A stretch of 64,000 nucleotides of DNA from CAVONB01 sp963697205 (GCA_963697205.1 CAVONB010000005.1:1-64000); one strand, 5' to 3'. Shown: positions 9,936 through 19,171, counted from the first letter of the stretch. The notes: generated by a model from the letters alone, not told the origin. Numbers and translations are program-made.

Positions 9936-11114
9936 TCACGCGATCAGCCCGCGCCCCGCCAGATTGCGCATCAGGGCGCCGACGCCGAACGTCCACGGCG
10001 GCGCCGCGTCGGCCCCCATCATCAGGTTGACGAGACGCCCGAGTTCGGGCGCGTGGATCGTGACCACGTCGCCCACCTTGTGCGTGAAGCCCATGCCGGG
10101 CGCGCCGCGATCCTCGGTCGGAGCGAACATCGTGCCGAGATAGAGCACGGCGCCGTCCGGATATTGATGCGTCTTGCCGAGCAACTCCGACACAAGATCG
10201 GCCGGATCGCGCGCGATCTCCGACATCGACGAGCGCCCGTCGAGTTGGAAGCCGTCCTGGCCCTCAACCGTCAGCCCGATCTCCATCGCCCGCACGCTGT
10301 CGAGCGTGAACTGCGCATCGATGAACCGCACGAACGGTCCAAGCGTGGCGGACGCGTTGTTGTCCTTCGCCTTGGAGAGCAGGAGCGCCGAACGTCCCTC
10401 GAAATCGCGCAGGTTGACGTCGTTGCCCAGCGTCGCCCCCACGATGCGCCCGTCCGACGCCACCACCAGAGCCACCTCCGGCTCGGGATTGTTCCACGTC
10501 GAGCGCGGATGTAGGCCCGCCGCCATGCCGTGTCCAACCGCCGACATCGGCTGCGCCTTGGTGAAGATTTCCGCGTCCTCGCCGATCCCCACCTCCAGGT
10601 ACTGCGACCAGGCGCCTGCCGCGATCAGCGCCGACTTCAATGGGAGCGCTTCCCGCGAGCCCGGCTTCAGCTGCCGGATGTCGCCACCCAGTTGCGCTTC
10701 AACCGACTGCCGGATCGCTTCGGCCTTTTCCGGCGCGCCCTTGGCCTGCTCCTCGATGACCCGTTCCAGCAGCGAGCGCGCGAAGGTCACACCGGCTGCC
10801 TTCACCGCCTGCAGGTCGACCGGCGCCAGCAGCCACGGCTTCGACGCATCGCGCGTCGCCTCCGGTGTGTTCGCCAGAATGGCGTCGAGCGTACCGATGT
10901 GCGTGCCCGAAACCGCACGGACCACGCCGGCTGGATCGCTGAGTTCACACAGGTCACGCATCGTCGCCGCCGTCGACGTTATGTCGAACACACCGTCCGC
11001 ACGCACCGCCACCACTGACGGTCCCGCGACGTCGGGACGCCACACCCGTCCCGCCAGCGCCCCCCCCGTGCCGTCCACGGGCAACGTGGCCTCAGCTGTC
11101 ATCAAGTGACGCAT
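9936..11114 (-). CDS. Fumarylacetoacetate hydrolase family protein
   Basis: A 392-residue protein beginning MRHLMTAEATLPVDG at 11114, supported by GGAGGAG 7-13 bases upstream. The open frame extends further upstream into the minisatellite but without conserved sequence. The C-terminal half carries the FAH fold. Metal-binding and active-site features are the WNNPEPEVALVV stretch, GATLGNDVNLRDFEGRSALLLSKAKDNN, and a late YLGTMFAPTEDRG ... GFTHKVGDVV region. Enzymes of this family cleave or hydrate C-C bonds of beta-diketo or 2-keto acids in aromatic and sugar-acid catabolism using Mg2+ or Mn2+. The exact substrate cannot be assigned. The N-terminal 100 residues (GGALAGRVWRPDVAGPSVV) resemble the longer two-part members. 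The neighbours (IS on one side, tRNA on the other) give no pathway clue. Confidence 0.85.
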   Translation of the reverse strand: MRHLMTAEATLPVDGTGGALAGRVWRPDVAGPSVVAVRADGVFDITSTAATMRDLCELSDPAGVVRAVSGTHIGTLDAILANTPEATRDASKPWLLAPVDLQAVKAAGVTFARSLLERVIEEQAKGAPEKAEAIRQSVEAQLGGDIRQLKPGSREALPLKSALIAAGAWSQYLEVGIGEDAEIFTKAQPMSAVGHGMAAGLHPRSTWNNPEPEVALVVASDGRIVGATLGNDVNLRDFEGRSALLLSKAKDNNASATLGPFVRFIDAQFTLDSVRAMEIGLTVEGQDGFQLDGRSSMSEIARDPADLVSELLGKTHQYPDGAVLYLGTMFAPTEDRGAPGMGFTHKVGDVVTIHAPELGRLVNLMMGADAAPPWTFGVGALMRNLAGRGLIA

Positions 11115-11765
11115 GTCGTCTCCTCCACTGGGGCCGTGCCCGATCACGAGCCTCCACCGCGCCCACCAGAGCACGGGGCACACACCGTGACCAAGCGGTC
11201 TCCCCCAAAAACGCGGGCCCGCCGGTTCCCGTCCGACGCCCCGCACCGGCAGCAACGCCCCGCCTATCCCGCTAGTCAGTCCGGTCCGCCGCACCCGCAC
11301 CCTGCCGGACAACCACCTGGGCCGACGCACAAACATGGCGCCGCAACCTTGGCGTCGAAAACCTGGGCGCCGAGAACCCGCGCACCGAGAACCTTGGCGT
11401 TGAGACCCAGGCCCCAGGACCCGCAGCCAAGAACTTGCCACCGAGCACTTGCCGCCAAGCACTTGCCACCGGGAACCTGGCGTTTGCGACCAGCCGCCCG
11501 CGGCCTCGCCGCCGCCGGTGTCGCAGGCCTGACCTCGCGTCCCCGACCTCGCATCCATGGCCGGCAGGGTGGCCGACAGCAGTCCGACGACCGGCCGCCA
11601 AGGTCGCGCACCACCGAACCCGTAACGCCGCCCGCGAGCGCCGCACGCCTCCCTTGTCTCCGGCCGGCAAGTATGTTTCAAGAGCCTCCCGTGCAGGCCG
11701 CCCGCCAAGGGTCGGCCCCGCATCAGGCTCGGCTTGCCGCGCGACCACCGCGCCCACGCCCAAAT
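11115..11765. other. Intergenic region between FAH gene and tRNA-His
   Basis: About 650 bases with open frames on both strands caused by high GC. The only structure I see is the degenerate 14-15 bp tandem repeat at about 11345-11483. The start-side Shine-Dalgarno for the FAH gene lies at about 11121-11127. Confidence 0.5.
11345..11483 (-). repeat. Degenerate 14-15 bp tandem repeat (minisatellite)
   Basis: On the minus strand three nearly identical 14-mers stand in a row (GGTGGCAAGTGCTT, GGCGGCAAGTGCTC, GGTGGCAAGTTCTT). They are followed by six or more diverged 14-15 base units ending in GGTTCTC or similar. The array is non-coding as far as I can tell and sits about 280 bases upstream of the tRNA. 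Confidence 0.75.
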
Positions 11766-11842
11766 GCCGCCTTAGCTCAGTTGGTTAGAGCGCTAGATTG
11801 TGGATCTAGAGGTCCCCCGTTCGAGCCGGGGAGGCGGTACCA
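11766..11842 (+). tRNA. tRNA-His (GTG)
   Basis: The 77 bases fold into a full cloverleaf: acceptor GCCGCCT/AGGCGGT, D-arm GCTC/GAGC, anticodon stem CTAGA/TCTAG with loop TTGTGGA (anticodon GTG), 5-base variable region, and T-arm CCCCG/CGGGG with TTCGAGC. The CCA end is encoded (11840-11842). The acceptor has a G1:U72 wobble and A73, and position -1 is T rather than G. This is the unusual alphaproteobacterial tRNA-His form that does without the G-1 identity element. Confidence 0.97.
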
Positions 11843-11848
11843 TCTCCC

Positions 11849-12197
11849 ATGACGTATCTCATCCTGAAGGCCCTGCTGTCCGGCCTAATAGTCGCGATCG
11901 TATCGGAGATCGCCAAGCGCAGCCCCGGCCTGAGCGCGCTCGGCCTCCCTGCCGCTCGTGTCCGCACTCGCCATGATCTGGCTGTGGCGCGATACCAGCG
12001 ATACCGCGCGGATCACAAATCACGCGCAAGCAACGTTCTGGCTCGTGCTACCGACACTGCCGATGCTCCTCGTGTTCCCCTAGCTACTGCGCGCCGGTAC
12101 CGGGTTCTGGGCCGCGCTTGGCGCGTCGTGCCTGCTAACGGTCGTGCTTTATCTCGTCGCCGCCTGGCTGCTGGCCCGCTTCGGGATTCGGATCTGA
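11849..12197 (+). pseudogene. Small four-helix membrane protein (DUF3147-like), broken
   Basis: Starts at 11849 (MTYLILKALLSGLIVAIVSE), seven bases after the tRNA. After a +1 frame change near 11950 it reads LPLVSVLAMIWLWRDTSDT and FWLVLPTLPMLLVFP, then meets an in-frame TAG at 12081. Past the TAG the same frame continues LLRAGTGFWAALGASC and LVAAWLLARFGIRI to a TGA at 12195-12197. The total of about 116 codons and four hydrophobic segments match the DUF3147 type of small inner-membrane protein. A frameshift plus a nonsense codon suggests real inactivation rather than one sequencing slip. Confidence 0.65.
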
Positions 12198-12240
12198 GCC
12201 CGGATCTGAACGCTCACCTCAAACGCCCGCGCGCCGCCCG

Positions 12241-12660
12241 TCACGTGAGGTCGATCCATTCCTCGCGGCCGACCACGTCGACGTCGCGCGCGACCGCGAT
12301 CAGACGCAGCGCCTCCGACCGGCTCACAGTGATGGTGTCGCCCCGCGCCCGCAACGCGCCGATCCAGTCGACCGTCTCCTCCTCGACGATGTCCGCGCTG
12401 CGCTCGTAGACCTCGCGCACCATCCGTGCCACCCGGTAAGGACCGAGCACGCGATAGCGCTTGGCGCGCTCGCGCAGGCCGTACAGCGCCTCGAGCGACG
12501 CCACACCCAACCGCCGCGTGCCGTCATAAGCGCTCATCTCCGTCAGGAATTTTCGCGAGCCCGCGCCAAGGTCATCCTCGGCATACCGGAGCAGGTGCGC
12601 CGCCAACGCCCTCAGCCGCGGCGGATCGCCCGCCAACGCCGTCATCTCGCGGTGGTCCAT
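12241..12660 (-). CDS. Hypothetical protein
   Basis: A 139-residue, mostly helical soluble protein starting MDHREMTALAGDPPRLRALA at 12660. The start is chosen because AAGGAGGAG lies just upstream (about 12666-12674); the open frame extends further but without a better signal. Segments such as TRRLGVASLEALYGLRERAK and MVREVYERSADIVEEETVDW suggest packed helices. I do not recognise the family. It is separated by about 120 bases from the stomatin-like gene upstream on the same strand. Confidence 0.65.
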   Translation of the reverse strand: MDHREMTALAGDPPRLRALAAHLLRYAEDDLGAGSRKFLTEMSAYDGTRRLGVASLEALYGLRERAKRYRVLGPYRVARMVREVYERSADIVEEETVDWIGALRARGDTITVSRSEALRLIAVARDVDVVGREEWIDLT

Positions 12661-12777
12661 AGCTCTCCTCCTTGGCGCGCCAAGTCGCTGACAAGCTGTG
12701 GAGAAGGTGTGCAATTCGCGTGGACAGGTCACGTCGCCGCAAAACCGCGCGCGCCGCCGTCCACTGCTGCGATCCCG

Positions 12778-13548
12778 TTACGACGCCGCCGTCCCCGACT
12801 TGGCCTGCAACAATGGCAACAAGTCGATCGGCATCGGGAACACGATCGTGGAACTCTTCTCGCCGGCGATATTGTTGAGCGTGCCCAGATAGCGCAGCTG
12901 CATCGCCTGCGGCTGTCGCGCCATGATCACGCCGGCCTCCAGCAGCTTCGCCGCGGCCTGCAACTCACCCTCCGCGTCGATAATCTTCGCCCGCCTCAAA
13001 CGCTCCGCCTCCGCCTGCTTGGCGATTGCGCGCACCATCTGCTCGTCCAGGTCTATGTGCTTCAACTCCACGTTCAGCACCTTGATCCCCCAGGCATCGG
13101 TCTGCTTGTCGAGGATCTGCTGCACGTCGTCATTGAGCTTCTCGCGCTCCGCCAGCATCTGGTCGAGTTCATGCTGCCCCACCACCGAGCGCAGCGTCGT
13201 CTGCGCCAGTTCGCTCGTCGCCTGATTGAAGTCCTCCACCTGGATGATCGACTTCTCCGGATCGATCACCCGGAAATAGACCACCGCATTGACGCGCACG
13301 GAAACGTTGTCGCGCGAGATCACGTCCTGCGGCGGCACGTCGAGAACGCGCGTGCGTAGATCGACGCGCTCCATCTGCTGGATCACGGGGATCACGAGAA
13401 ACAGCCCCGGCCCCTTCACGCCCTGGAAGCGGCCGAGCGTGAAGATCACGCCGCGCTCGTACTCCCTCAAGATACGGATGGCGGAGAACGCCAAGGCAAG
13501 GATCAAGAGCAGCGGAAACAGTCCCGAAAGAACTCCGACGGATGGCAT
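12778..13548 (-). CDS. Stomatin-like (slipin) SPFH-domain protein
   Basis: A 256-residue membrane-anchored SPFH/band 7 protein. One N-terminal hydrophobic segment (residues about 8-24) is followed by the family signature REYERGVIFTLGRFQGVKGPG, then VDLRTRVLDVPPQDVISRDNV and the SPFH body, and a coiled coil (QMVRAIAKQAEAERLRRAKI, about 175-195). Slipins oligomerise at the membrane. In bacteria they are usually encoded next to an NfeD protease whose substrate they may be. Here nfeD ends only two bases before this gene starts, so the two are clearly one operon and translationally close. The ATG at 13548 gives the usual compact N-terminus. The gene is intact. Confidence 0.93.
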   Translation of the reverse strand: MPSVGVLSGLFPLLLILALAFSAIRILREYERGVIFTLGRFQGVKGPGLFLVIPVIQQMERVDLRTRVLDVPPQDVISRDNVSVRVNAVVYFRVIDPEKSIIQVEDFNQATSELAQTTLRSVVGQHELDQMLAEREKLNDDVQQILDKQTDAWGIKVLNVELKHIDLDEQMVRAIAKQAEAERLRRAKIIDAEGELQAAAKLLEAGVIMARQPQAMQLRYLGTLNNIAGEKSSTIVFPMPIDLLPLLQAKSGTAAS

Positions 13549-13550
13549 GG

Positions 13551-14993
13551 TCAGCTCCTTTTCTCCTGGGCGACAACTTCGAGTGTAAGCCCCTCACGCG
13601 CAACGACACGCACCTTCTCGCCCGCCGCAAGTGCACGCGCGGACCGCGCCGACCACGTCTCGCCATGAACGTGCACGCGCCCAGTCCCGCCGCTCCAGCT
13701 CACCACCTCGCCTTCCAGACCGAGCATCTCCTCCGCCCCAGTGACCACCTTGCTCCCGCGCGTGCGCATCACCATGCCCAGAAGGCCGATGAGAAACAGC
13801 GCGCTGGTCAAAGTCGCCGAAAGAACGAGCGGCCAGGCAACGGCGAAATCGATATCGGCACCGGCCGGGTCGAACAGAAACACCGCACCGAGCGCGAACG
13901 CGGCGACCCCGCCAAGACCGAGGATTCCAAAGCCCGGCGCGACCGTCTCCGCGATCATCAGCGCCACCCCGAGCGCCAGCAGGCCAAGCCCCGCAGCACT
14001 CACAGGCAGCATCGACAAGGCGGTCAGCGCCAGCAGCAACGCGATGGCGCCGACGATGCCCGGACCGGTCAATCCGGGGCTCCAGAGCTCGAAGATGATG
14101 CCGTAGACGCCGATCATCAGCAGGATGAAGGCGAGGTTGGGATCCGTCAGCAGACCAATCATCCGCGTCTTCCAGCTGCGCTCGAACGTCGAGAGAACCG
14201 CGTTGCGCGTGACCAGTTGCACGTCGCCCGAAGCCGTCGACACCTGCCGGCCATCGACCTGTTGCAGCAGATCGGCCACGTCGCTCGCCACGACATCAAC
14301 CACCCGCTCGCGCAGCGCGTCACCCGCCGTCAGCGTCGCAGCCTCCCGCACGGCCTTTTCGGCCCAATCCGCATTGCGCCCTCGCAACTGGGCAAGGCTC
14401 TTCAAATACGCCACGGCATCGTTGACGACCTTGCGCTCCATCGCGCTGCCCGCGCCATCGCCCGGCTTATCCGGTTCCCGATTCGGCGCTTGCGGCGCAG
14501 GCATCCCCGGCGCACCGATCTGGATCGGTGTCGCCGCACCCAGATGCGTCCCCGGCGCCATTGCTGCAACGTGTGAGGCGTACGCGATATAAGTCCCCGC
14601 ACTCGCCGCGCGCGCACCGCTCGGCGCCACGAATGTGATCACGGGAACCCGGCTCGCCAGGATCGACTGGATGATGTCGCGCGTCGCCGTGACGAGACCG
14701 CCCGGCGTATCGAGGCGCAGGACGACCACCGCGACGTTTTCCTGCCGGGCGTGCGCCAGCGCCGCCTCGATGTGCTGCTGCGCCCCCACCCCGATCGCAC
14801 CAGACATATCGACAAGCAGCGCCGTGCGCGACCCACCCGCGACCGCCGCCCGCCCAAGCTGCGCCCACGCACTTCCCGGCACGATGGCGAGACCCGCCAG
14901 GACAGGCGCGGCCACGACAGATGCGGCCAGAACCAGCGCGGCCATCATGCCACGAAACGAAAAGCGAAGCCTGAGACGATAACCGATATGCAT
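13551..14993 (-). CDS. nfeD: NfeD-type membrane-bound serine protease
   Basis: A 480-residue long-form NfeD. It has a signal or anchor segment (residues about 15-45) and a ClpP-class protease domain (about 55-260). The nucleophile Ser lies in PSGARAASAGTYIAYASH and the likely catalytic Lys in MERKVVNDAVAYLKSLAQ, as in archaeal Ser-Lys 1510-N proteases. A membrane domain of four or five helices follows (about 285-410), and a C-terminal OB-fold NfeD domain (about 425-475; GAEEMLGLEGEVVSWSGGTG). It starts at 14993 after GGAGG with 7-base spacing. It is encoded immediately upstream of the slipin gene. The pair is thought to act in membrane quality control. The upstream 210 bases separate it from the ABC transporter operon. 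Confidence 0.92.
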   Translation of the reverse strand: MHIGYRLRLRFSFRGMMAALVLAASVVAAPVLAGLAIVPGSAWAQLGRAAVAGGSRTALLVDMSGAIGVGAQQHIEAALAHARQENVAVVVLRLDTPGGLVTATRDIIQSILASRVPVITFVAPSGARAASAGTYIAYASHVAAMAPGTHLGAATPIQIGAPGMPAPQAPNREPDKPGDGAGSAMERKVVNDAVAYLKSLAQLRGRNADWAEKAVREAATLTAGDALRERVVDVVASDVADLLQQVDGRQVSTASGDVQLVTRNAVLSTFERSWKTRMIGLLTDPNLAFILLMIGVYGIIFELWSPGLTGPGIVGAIALLLALTALSMLPVSAAGLGLLALGVALMIAETVAPGFGILGLGGVAAFALGAVFLFDPAGADIDFAVAWPLVLSATLTSALFLIGLLGMVMRTRGSKVVTGAEEMLGLEGEVVSWSGGTGRVHVHGETWSARSARALAAGEKVRVVAREGLTLEVVAQEKRS

Positions 14994-15202
14994 GGCGACG
15001 CCTCCGCAGTCTCGGCGGATGGTGCGACGCCCTGGCCCGACGCACCGCGCAAACCCCTCGTCACACCGTCGCAGACGATGCCCGAGAGCCCTCGGTCACA
15101 TCATCACACAGCGCGGAGCGGTCGCGTTTGCGTTGTCTCAATGAGACGTGGACGTGCAATTCTCTGGCCCGGACGTCGCAACAACGGTCCGGACTTGCGC
15201 CC

Positions 15203-16339
15203 TCACATCGGGACGACCAGGCAATGCTGCCGCGTGAACTGCACGGTCGCCGCCTCGCCTTCGGGGATCTGCGTGGCACGCGACGTACGTAGGCGGAATT
15301 CCGCCCCGTTAACCTCGACGTTGTAGTCGACGTAGCTGCCCATGTTGATGCGCTGTGCGACGCGGCCGGGAAGCGCGTTCAACCCCTCGCCGCCCACCGC
15401 AGCGCCATTGCCTGCCAACGCCACGTTCTCGTGGCGCACGCAGATCGCGGCGGGATCGCCGGGCTTCAGGTCGCGGTAGCATGTCGCCACGATCGCCGCA
15501 CCACCGTCGCCGATCTTGGCATCGACCAGCGCCAGCCCCTTGCCCTTGTCGACCTCGCGTACCTTGCCGTCGAAAATGTTGGCCGCACCGATGAAATCGG
15601 CGACGAAGCGGTTCGCAGGACGGTCGTAGATCTCGGTCGGCGGCCCGATCTGCTGAATCTCGCCCAGGTTCATGACGATGACCGTGTCGGACACCACCAT
15701 CGCTTCTTCCTGGTCGTGCGTCACATAGACCGACGTAATGCCCAGATCCATCTGAAGCCGCCGCAGTTCGATGCGCATGTGCTCGCGCAGCTTGGCGTCG
15801 AGGTTCGACAACGGCTCGTCGAACAGCAGGATCTTCGGCTCGTAGACGATCGCACGCGCAACGGCCACACGCTGCTGTTGGCCGCCGGACAGCATCGTCG
15901 CCGGCCGATCGATCTGCGTACTGAGGCCAACCAGCCTCAAGACGCGCTCGACCCGTTCCCGCGTCTCCGCCCGGTTGAGCTTGTGGCGATGCAGCCCGTA
16001 GGCGACGTTTTCCGCCACCGTCATGTGCGGCCACACCGCATAGGACTGAAACACCATGCCGAAATTTCGGTGCTCCGGAGCGACGTCGATGCCCTTCTCC
16101 GGCTCCGACACCACCGTGTCGTCGATGATGATGCGCCCACGGTCGATGCTCTCGAATCCGGCGATCGAGCGCAGCGTCGTCGTCTTCCCGCAGCCCGACG
16201 GCCCGAGCAGCGTCAGGAACTGTCCCTTGGCGAGCGAGAAGCTGACCTGATTGACCGCCTTCGTTTCCTTGAAGTGCTTGTCGATCCGGTCGATGACCAG
16301 AAATTTGTCGTCAGAAGCGTTGCTGGAGCGGGCGTTCAT
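15203..16339 (-). CDS. ABC importer ATP-binding protein (PotA/FbpC type)
   Basis: A 378-residue nucleotide-binding subunit. Visible motifs are Walker A GPSGCGKTTT (about residues 47-56), the Q-loop in GMVFQSYAVWPHMTVAENV, signature LSGGQQQRVAVARA (about 148-161), Walker B ILLFDEPLSNLD, and the H-loop in VYVTHDQEEAM. A C-terminal TOBE domain (about 290-375) is typical of importers for polyamines, iron(III), phosphonates or similar small solutes. Its ATG overlaps the permease stop as ATGA, so the two are translationally coupled. It energises the importer with the fused permease and the two binding proteins upstream. Confidence 0.93.
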   Translation of the reverse strand: MNARSSNASDDKFLVIDRIDKHFKETKAVNQVSFSLAKGQFLTLLGPSGCGKTTTLRSIAGFESIDRGRIIIDDTVVSEPEKGIDVAPEHRNFGMVFQSYAVWPHMTVAENVAYGLHRHKLNRAETRERVERVLRLVGLSTQIDRPATMLSGGQQQRVAVARAIVYEPKILLFDEPLSNLDAKLREHMRIELRRLQMDLGITSVYVTHDQEEAMVVSDTVIVMNLGEIQQIGPPTEIYDRPANRFVADFIGAANIFDGKVREVDKGKGLALVDAKIGDGGAAIVATCYRDLKPGDPAAICVRHENVALAGNGAAVGGEGLNALPGRVAQRINMGSYVDYNVEVNGAEFRLRTSRATQIPEGEAATVQFTRQHCLVVPM

Positions 16340-18087
16340 GTGACGGTGCCTTCAGGCTTGGACCTACGAGTGACGAGCTGGAACAGGAGAACGACGCCGA
16401 GGATCATCACCGACTGGATCACGGCATAAGCGGCGGTCTCGCCGCTCGTCGCGTGCTCCAGCAGCCTGAGCAGGGCCACCGACATCACCTCGCTGCCCGA
16501 TTGGGAGATCAGGATCGAGATCGGCAGTTCGCGCAGGAACAGCACGAACAGCAACAGCCACGCCGCACTCAAGCCCGGCTTGACCAGCGGCACGGTCACG
16601 CGACGCAGCGTGCGCGCATAACCGGCACCGCACGCGCGCGACGCTTCTTCAAGTTCACGGCTGATCGACAGCAGCACACCCGCGACGCTGCGCTGGCCGA
16701 GCGGCATGTAGCGCGCGAGGTAGGCGATCAGCAGGACAAACAACATCCCGTAGAACGGTGTGCGCAACGCAATCAGCAGGACGCCCATCGAGAACACGAC
16801 ACCGGGGATGCCGACCGGCAACGACGTCACGAAGTCGACGAACTTGCGGCCGGGAATGGTGGACCGGTAGATCGTCTGCGCAACGAACAGTGCCAGGAAG
16901 CAGCCGATCGAAGCACCGATCAGAGCCAGAATCAGGGAGTTCTTGATGCCCGCCGCCGCTTCGGGAATGAACTGGATGACCGCGGGATAGTTGTGCAGGT
17001 TCGCCGTCGCCGGCTCGAACGTGCCGAGCCACACGTCCTGCAGCGACTGCAGGATCAGGATACCCAGCGGCAGGAACACGGCGATCAGGAAGAAGATGAT
17101 GTTGAAGGCCAGCCCGACCCACTTCCAGCCGCCGAGCTTGAGGACGGCCGGTCGGTAGCCGCGCCCCGTCACCGTCGTGAAGCTGCGTCGCAGCACCATC
17201 CACCGGTGCAGGAACACGCACGCAATGGTCACCACGGCCAGAATCGAGCCCATGGCCGCCGCCAGATTGTATTCCGGCGTATCGCGATTGACGACCTCGT
17301 AGATCATCGTCGACAGCGTCTCGTTGTGTCGCGGCGTGCCAAGCGTCAGCGGCACGCCGAACTCACCGGCTGACGACACGAACGTCAGGATCACCGCCGA
17401 CAGAATCGACGGCGTCGCCAGCGGCAACGTCACTTTGAGCATGGTCGCAGGGATGCCGCGCCCGCACGAGCGAGAGCTTTCTTCCAGCGCCGGGTCCATC
17501 TGCTCCAGCGCCGCCGACGTCATGAGATAGACGATCGGCGTGAAGAAAATGCCCTGCACCCAAACGATGCCCCACAGCGTGTAGATGTCGAACACGCGAT
17601 TCGACATGCCCAGATACTCGAACGCGAGGTGATTGAGATAACCCGAGCGCGGCGCGCACAGGTAGGTCCATGCGATCGCGCCCACGAACGGCGACAGGTA
17701 GAAGGGGATGGTGTTGAACACACGCATCACCTTCTTGCCCGGCATATCCGTGCGCACAACCAGCCAGGCCAGCGTCACGCCGAACACCGTCGCAAAGATC
17801 GTACTGCCGATGCTTACGACGATGGTGTTGGCGATCGCATCCAGAATGACATCGGTCGTGAACGCCCTGACGAAATTGTACAAAGACAATCTCTCCGGCT
17901 GGCCGTAATCCCCGTAGAAGAGGCTCTTCCCGAGGATCGTCACCACCGGCGCCAGGATCATCACGCAGATGACGAGGCTGATGATGCCCTGGAACAGGTA
18001 CTCGCCGCGCATACGCGACCAGAAGCCGGTTCCAGGATCTTTTCTGCTCTCGCCGCCGACGGCGATATCGCTGGTCTGGACAGACAA
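16336..18087 (-). CDS. ABC importer permease, two fused membrane domains (FbpB type)
   Basis: About 583 residues with some twelve membrane segments and two binding-protein-dependent transport domains, each with its EAA loop: LEESSRSCGRGIPATMLKVT (first half) and LEEASRACGAGYARTLRRVT (second half). This tandem layout is that of FbpB/ThiP-like permeases. The start is uncertain. I use a TTG at 18087 (LSVQTSDIA), 19 bases after the binding-protein stop with a weak GAGAGA upstream. An in-frame ATG at 18159 would overlap the upstream gene by about 50 bases. It forms an operon with the downstream ATPase and the upstream binding protein. The substrate is unknown. Confidence 0.9.
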   Translation of the reverse strand: MSVQTSDIAVGGESRKDPGTGFWSRMRGEYLFQGIISLVICVMILAPVVTILGKSLFYGDYGQPERLSLYNFVRAFTTDVILDAIANTIVVSIGSTIFATVFGVTLAWLVVRTDMPGKKVMRVFNTIPFYLSPFVGAIAWTYLCAPRSGYLNHLAFEYLGMSNRVFDIYTLWGIVWVQGIFFTPIVYLMTSAALEQMDPALEESSRSCGRGIPATMLKVTLPLATPSILSAVILTFVSSAGEFGVPLTLGTPRHNETLSTMIYEVVNRDTPEYNLAAAMGSILAVVTIACVFLHRWMVLRRSFTTVTGRGYRPAVLKLGGWKWVGLAFNIIFFLIAVFLPLGILILQSLQDVWLGTFEPATANLHNYPAVIQFIPEAAAGIKNSLILALIGASIGCFLALFVAQTIYRSTIPGRKFVDFVTSLPVGIPGVVFSMGVLLIALRTPFYGMLFVLLIAYLARYMPLGQRSVAGVLLSISRELEEASRACGAGYARTLRRVTVPLVKPGLSAAWLLLFVLFLRELPISILISQSGSEVMSVALLRLLEHATSGETAAYAVIQSVMILGVVLLFQLVTRRSKPEGTVT

Positions 18088-18106
18088 GGGATCTCTCAAT
18101 CGCTCG

Positions 18107-19171
18107 TTAGTTGCCGAACATCGCGCGGAATTCCTCGCGATGCTTGTCGCGAGTGGCATTGTCGAGCTTCAGCCAGTCGACCGGGATCGCCTTGGTCTTG
18201 GTGAAGTCGGGGACGTAGGGCGCCACGGCCGGCGTCGGCTTGGCGTCCGACCGCAGCGACGCGATCGCTTCGTACTCGATCAGCGCTTCCTGGCCGGCCT
18301 TGGAGAACATGAAGTCCGTCCACAGCTTGGCCGCGTTGGGATGGGGCGCCTTCTTCAGGATGCCGCCGTAGTGACCGAGCACCACGACGCCCTCCTTGGG
18401 ATACGAGGCACTGAGCTTGACCTTGTCACGCACCTGATAGGCACGCGCCGGATAGCCCAGGATCGCGATCGGGAACTCGCCCGTCATCACCTTGTCGCGG
18501 ATCGCCGTCGAGCGCACCTCGAAGAACGGCTCCTGCGCCTTGATGGCCTTCAGGAAGTCGTCGTTCCACACGTTGCCCTGACGCAGGCCGATGTAGGTAT
18601 CCAGGTACGAGCCCGCCTTGCGCAGGTCGCCGAACACGAACAGGCCCTTGTACTTGGGATCGGTGAGCTGCGACCAGCTCTGCAGGTCTTCCTTGACGTA
18701 TTTGGGGTTCCAGATCAGGCCGAACGTGACCGCTGCTGTCGTCTGGAAGAGGCAGCCGCCATCGACGGCGCCAACCTTGTCACGAAGATCGAGCGTCTTG
18801 TACTCCGGCGAGCAGTACTCGAGCAGCTCGCCCTTCTCCCTGAGCTGCGCCCAGAACGCCGGCGCATTGAGACCGACCCAGTCGATCTTCACATTGTTGG
18901 CCGCGATCTCCTGGTTGACGCGCGGAATGACCTGCGTCATCGAGGGCGTATAGGCCTCGACCTTGAAGCTGTCGGGCAGCTTGTACGCCTTGCGGAACGC
19001 CGCCTCGATTACCTTCTGCGAGGTCGGCGCCATCAGGTTGGTGGCGTACGATATGACGCCTTCCTTGATGGCCGCGTCGATCAGGGCCTGGTCGGCGGCG
19101 CGTGCCTCCGACACAAGACACACACCCAAAGATGCCGCGGCCACAGCCGCGACGACATGTCGTGCGCGCAT
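18107..19171 (-). CDS. ABC importer periplasmic binding protein, copy 1
   Basis: A 354-residue extracellular solute-binding protein of the iron(III)/small-solute family 1 type. The signal peptide MRARHVVAAVAAASLGVCLV with SEARA is followed by mature ADQALIDAAIKEG. It is closely related to the gene just upstream: shared blocks include FRSTAIRDKVMTGEFPIA-like and GGILK.APHPNAAKLW segments. Both copies have cysteines at the same places (LLEYCSPxYK and VDGGCxx), suggesting a disulfide in the binding lobe. The ligand cannot be read from sequence. It is followed by the permease and ATPase in one probable operon. Confidence 0.9.
   Translation of the reverse strand: MRARHVVAAVAAASLGVCLVSEARAADQALIDAAIKEGVISYATNLMAPTSQKVIEAAFRKAYKLPDSFKVEAYTPSMTQVIPRVNQEIAANNVKIDWVGLNAPAFWAQLREKGELLEYCSPEYKTLDLRDKVGAVDGGCLFQTTAAVTFGLIWNPKYVKEDLQSWSQLTDPKYKGLFVFGDLRKAGSYLDTYIGLRQGNVWNDDFLKAIKAQEPFFEVRSTAIRDKVMTGEFPIAILGYPARAYQVRDKVKLSASYPKEGVVVLGHYGGILKKAPHPNAAKLWTDFMFSKAGQEALIEYEAIASLRSDAKPTPAVAPYVPDFTKTKAIPVDWLKLDNATRDKHREEFRAMFGN

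Noticed and set aside
11106..11852. Plus-strand frame through the minisatellite and tRNA
   Set aside because: It runs through the tRNA gene and consists of Pro/Arg-rich low-complexity sequence.
11766..12197. tRNA-His considered as an integration site of a genomic island
   Set aside because: No integrase gene or direct repeat of the tRNA 3' end was found in the window.
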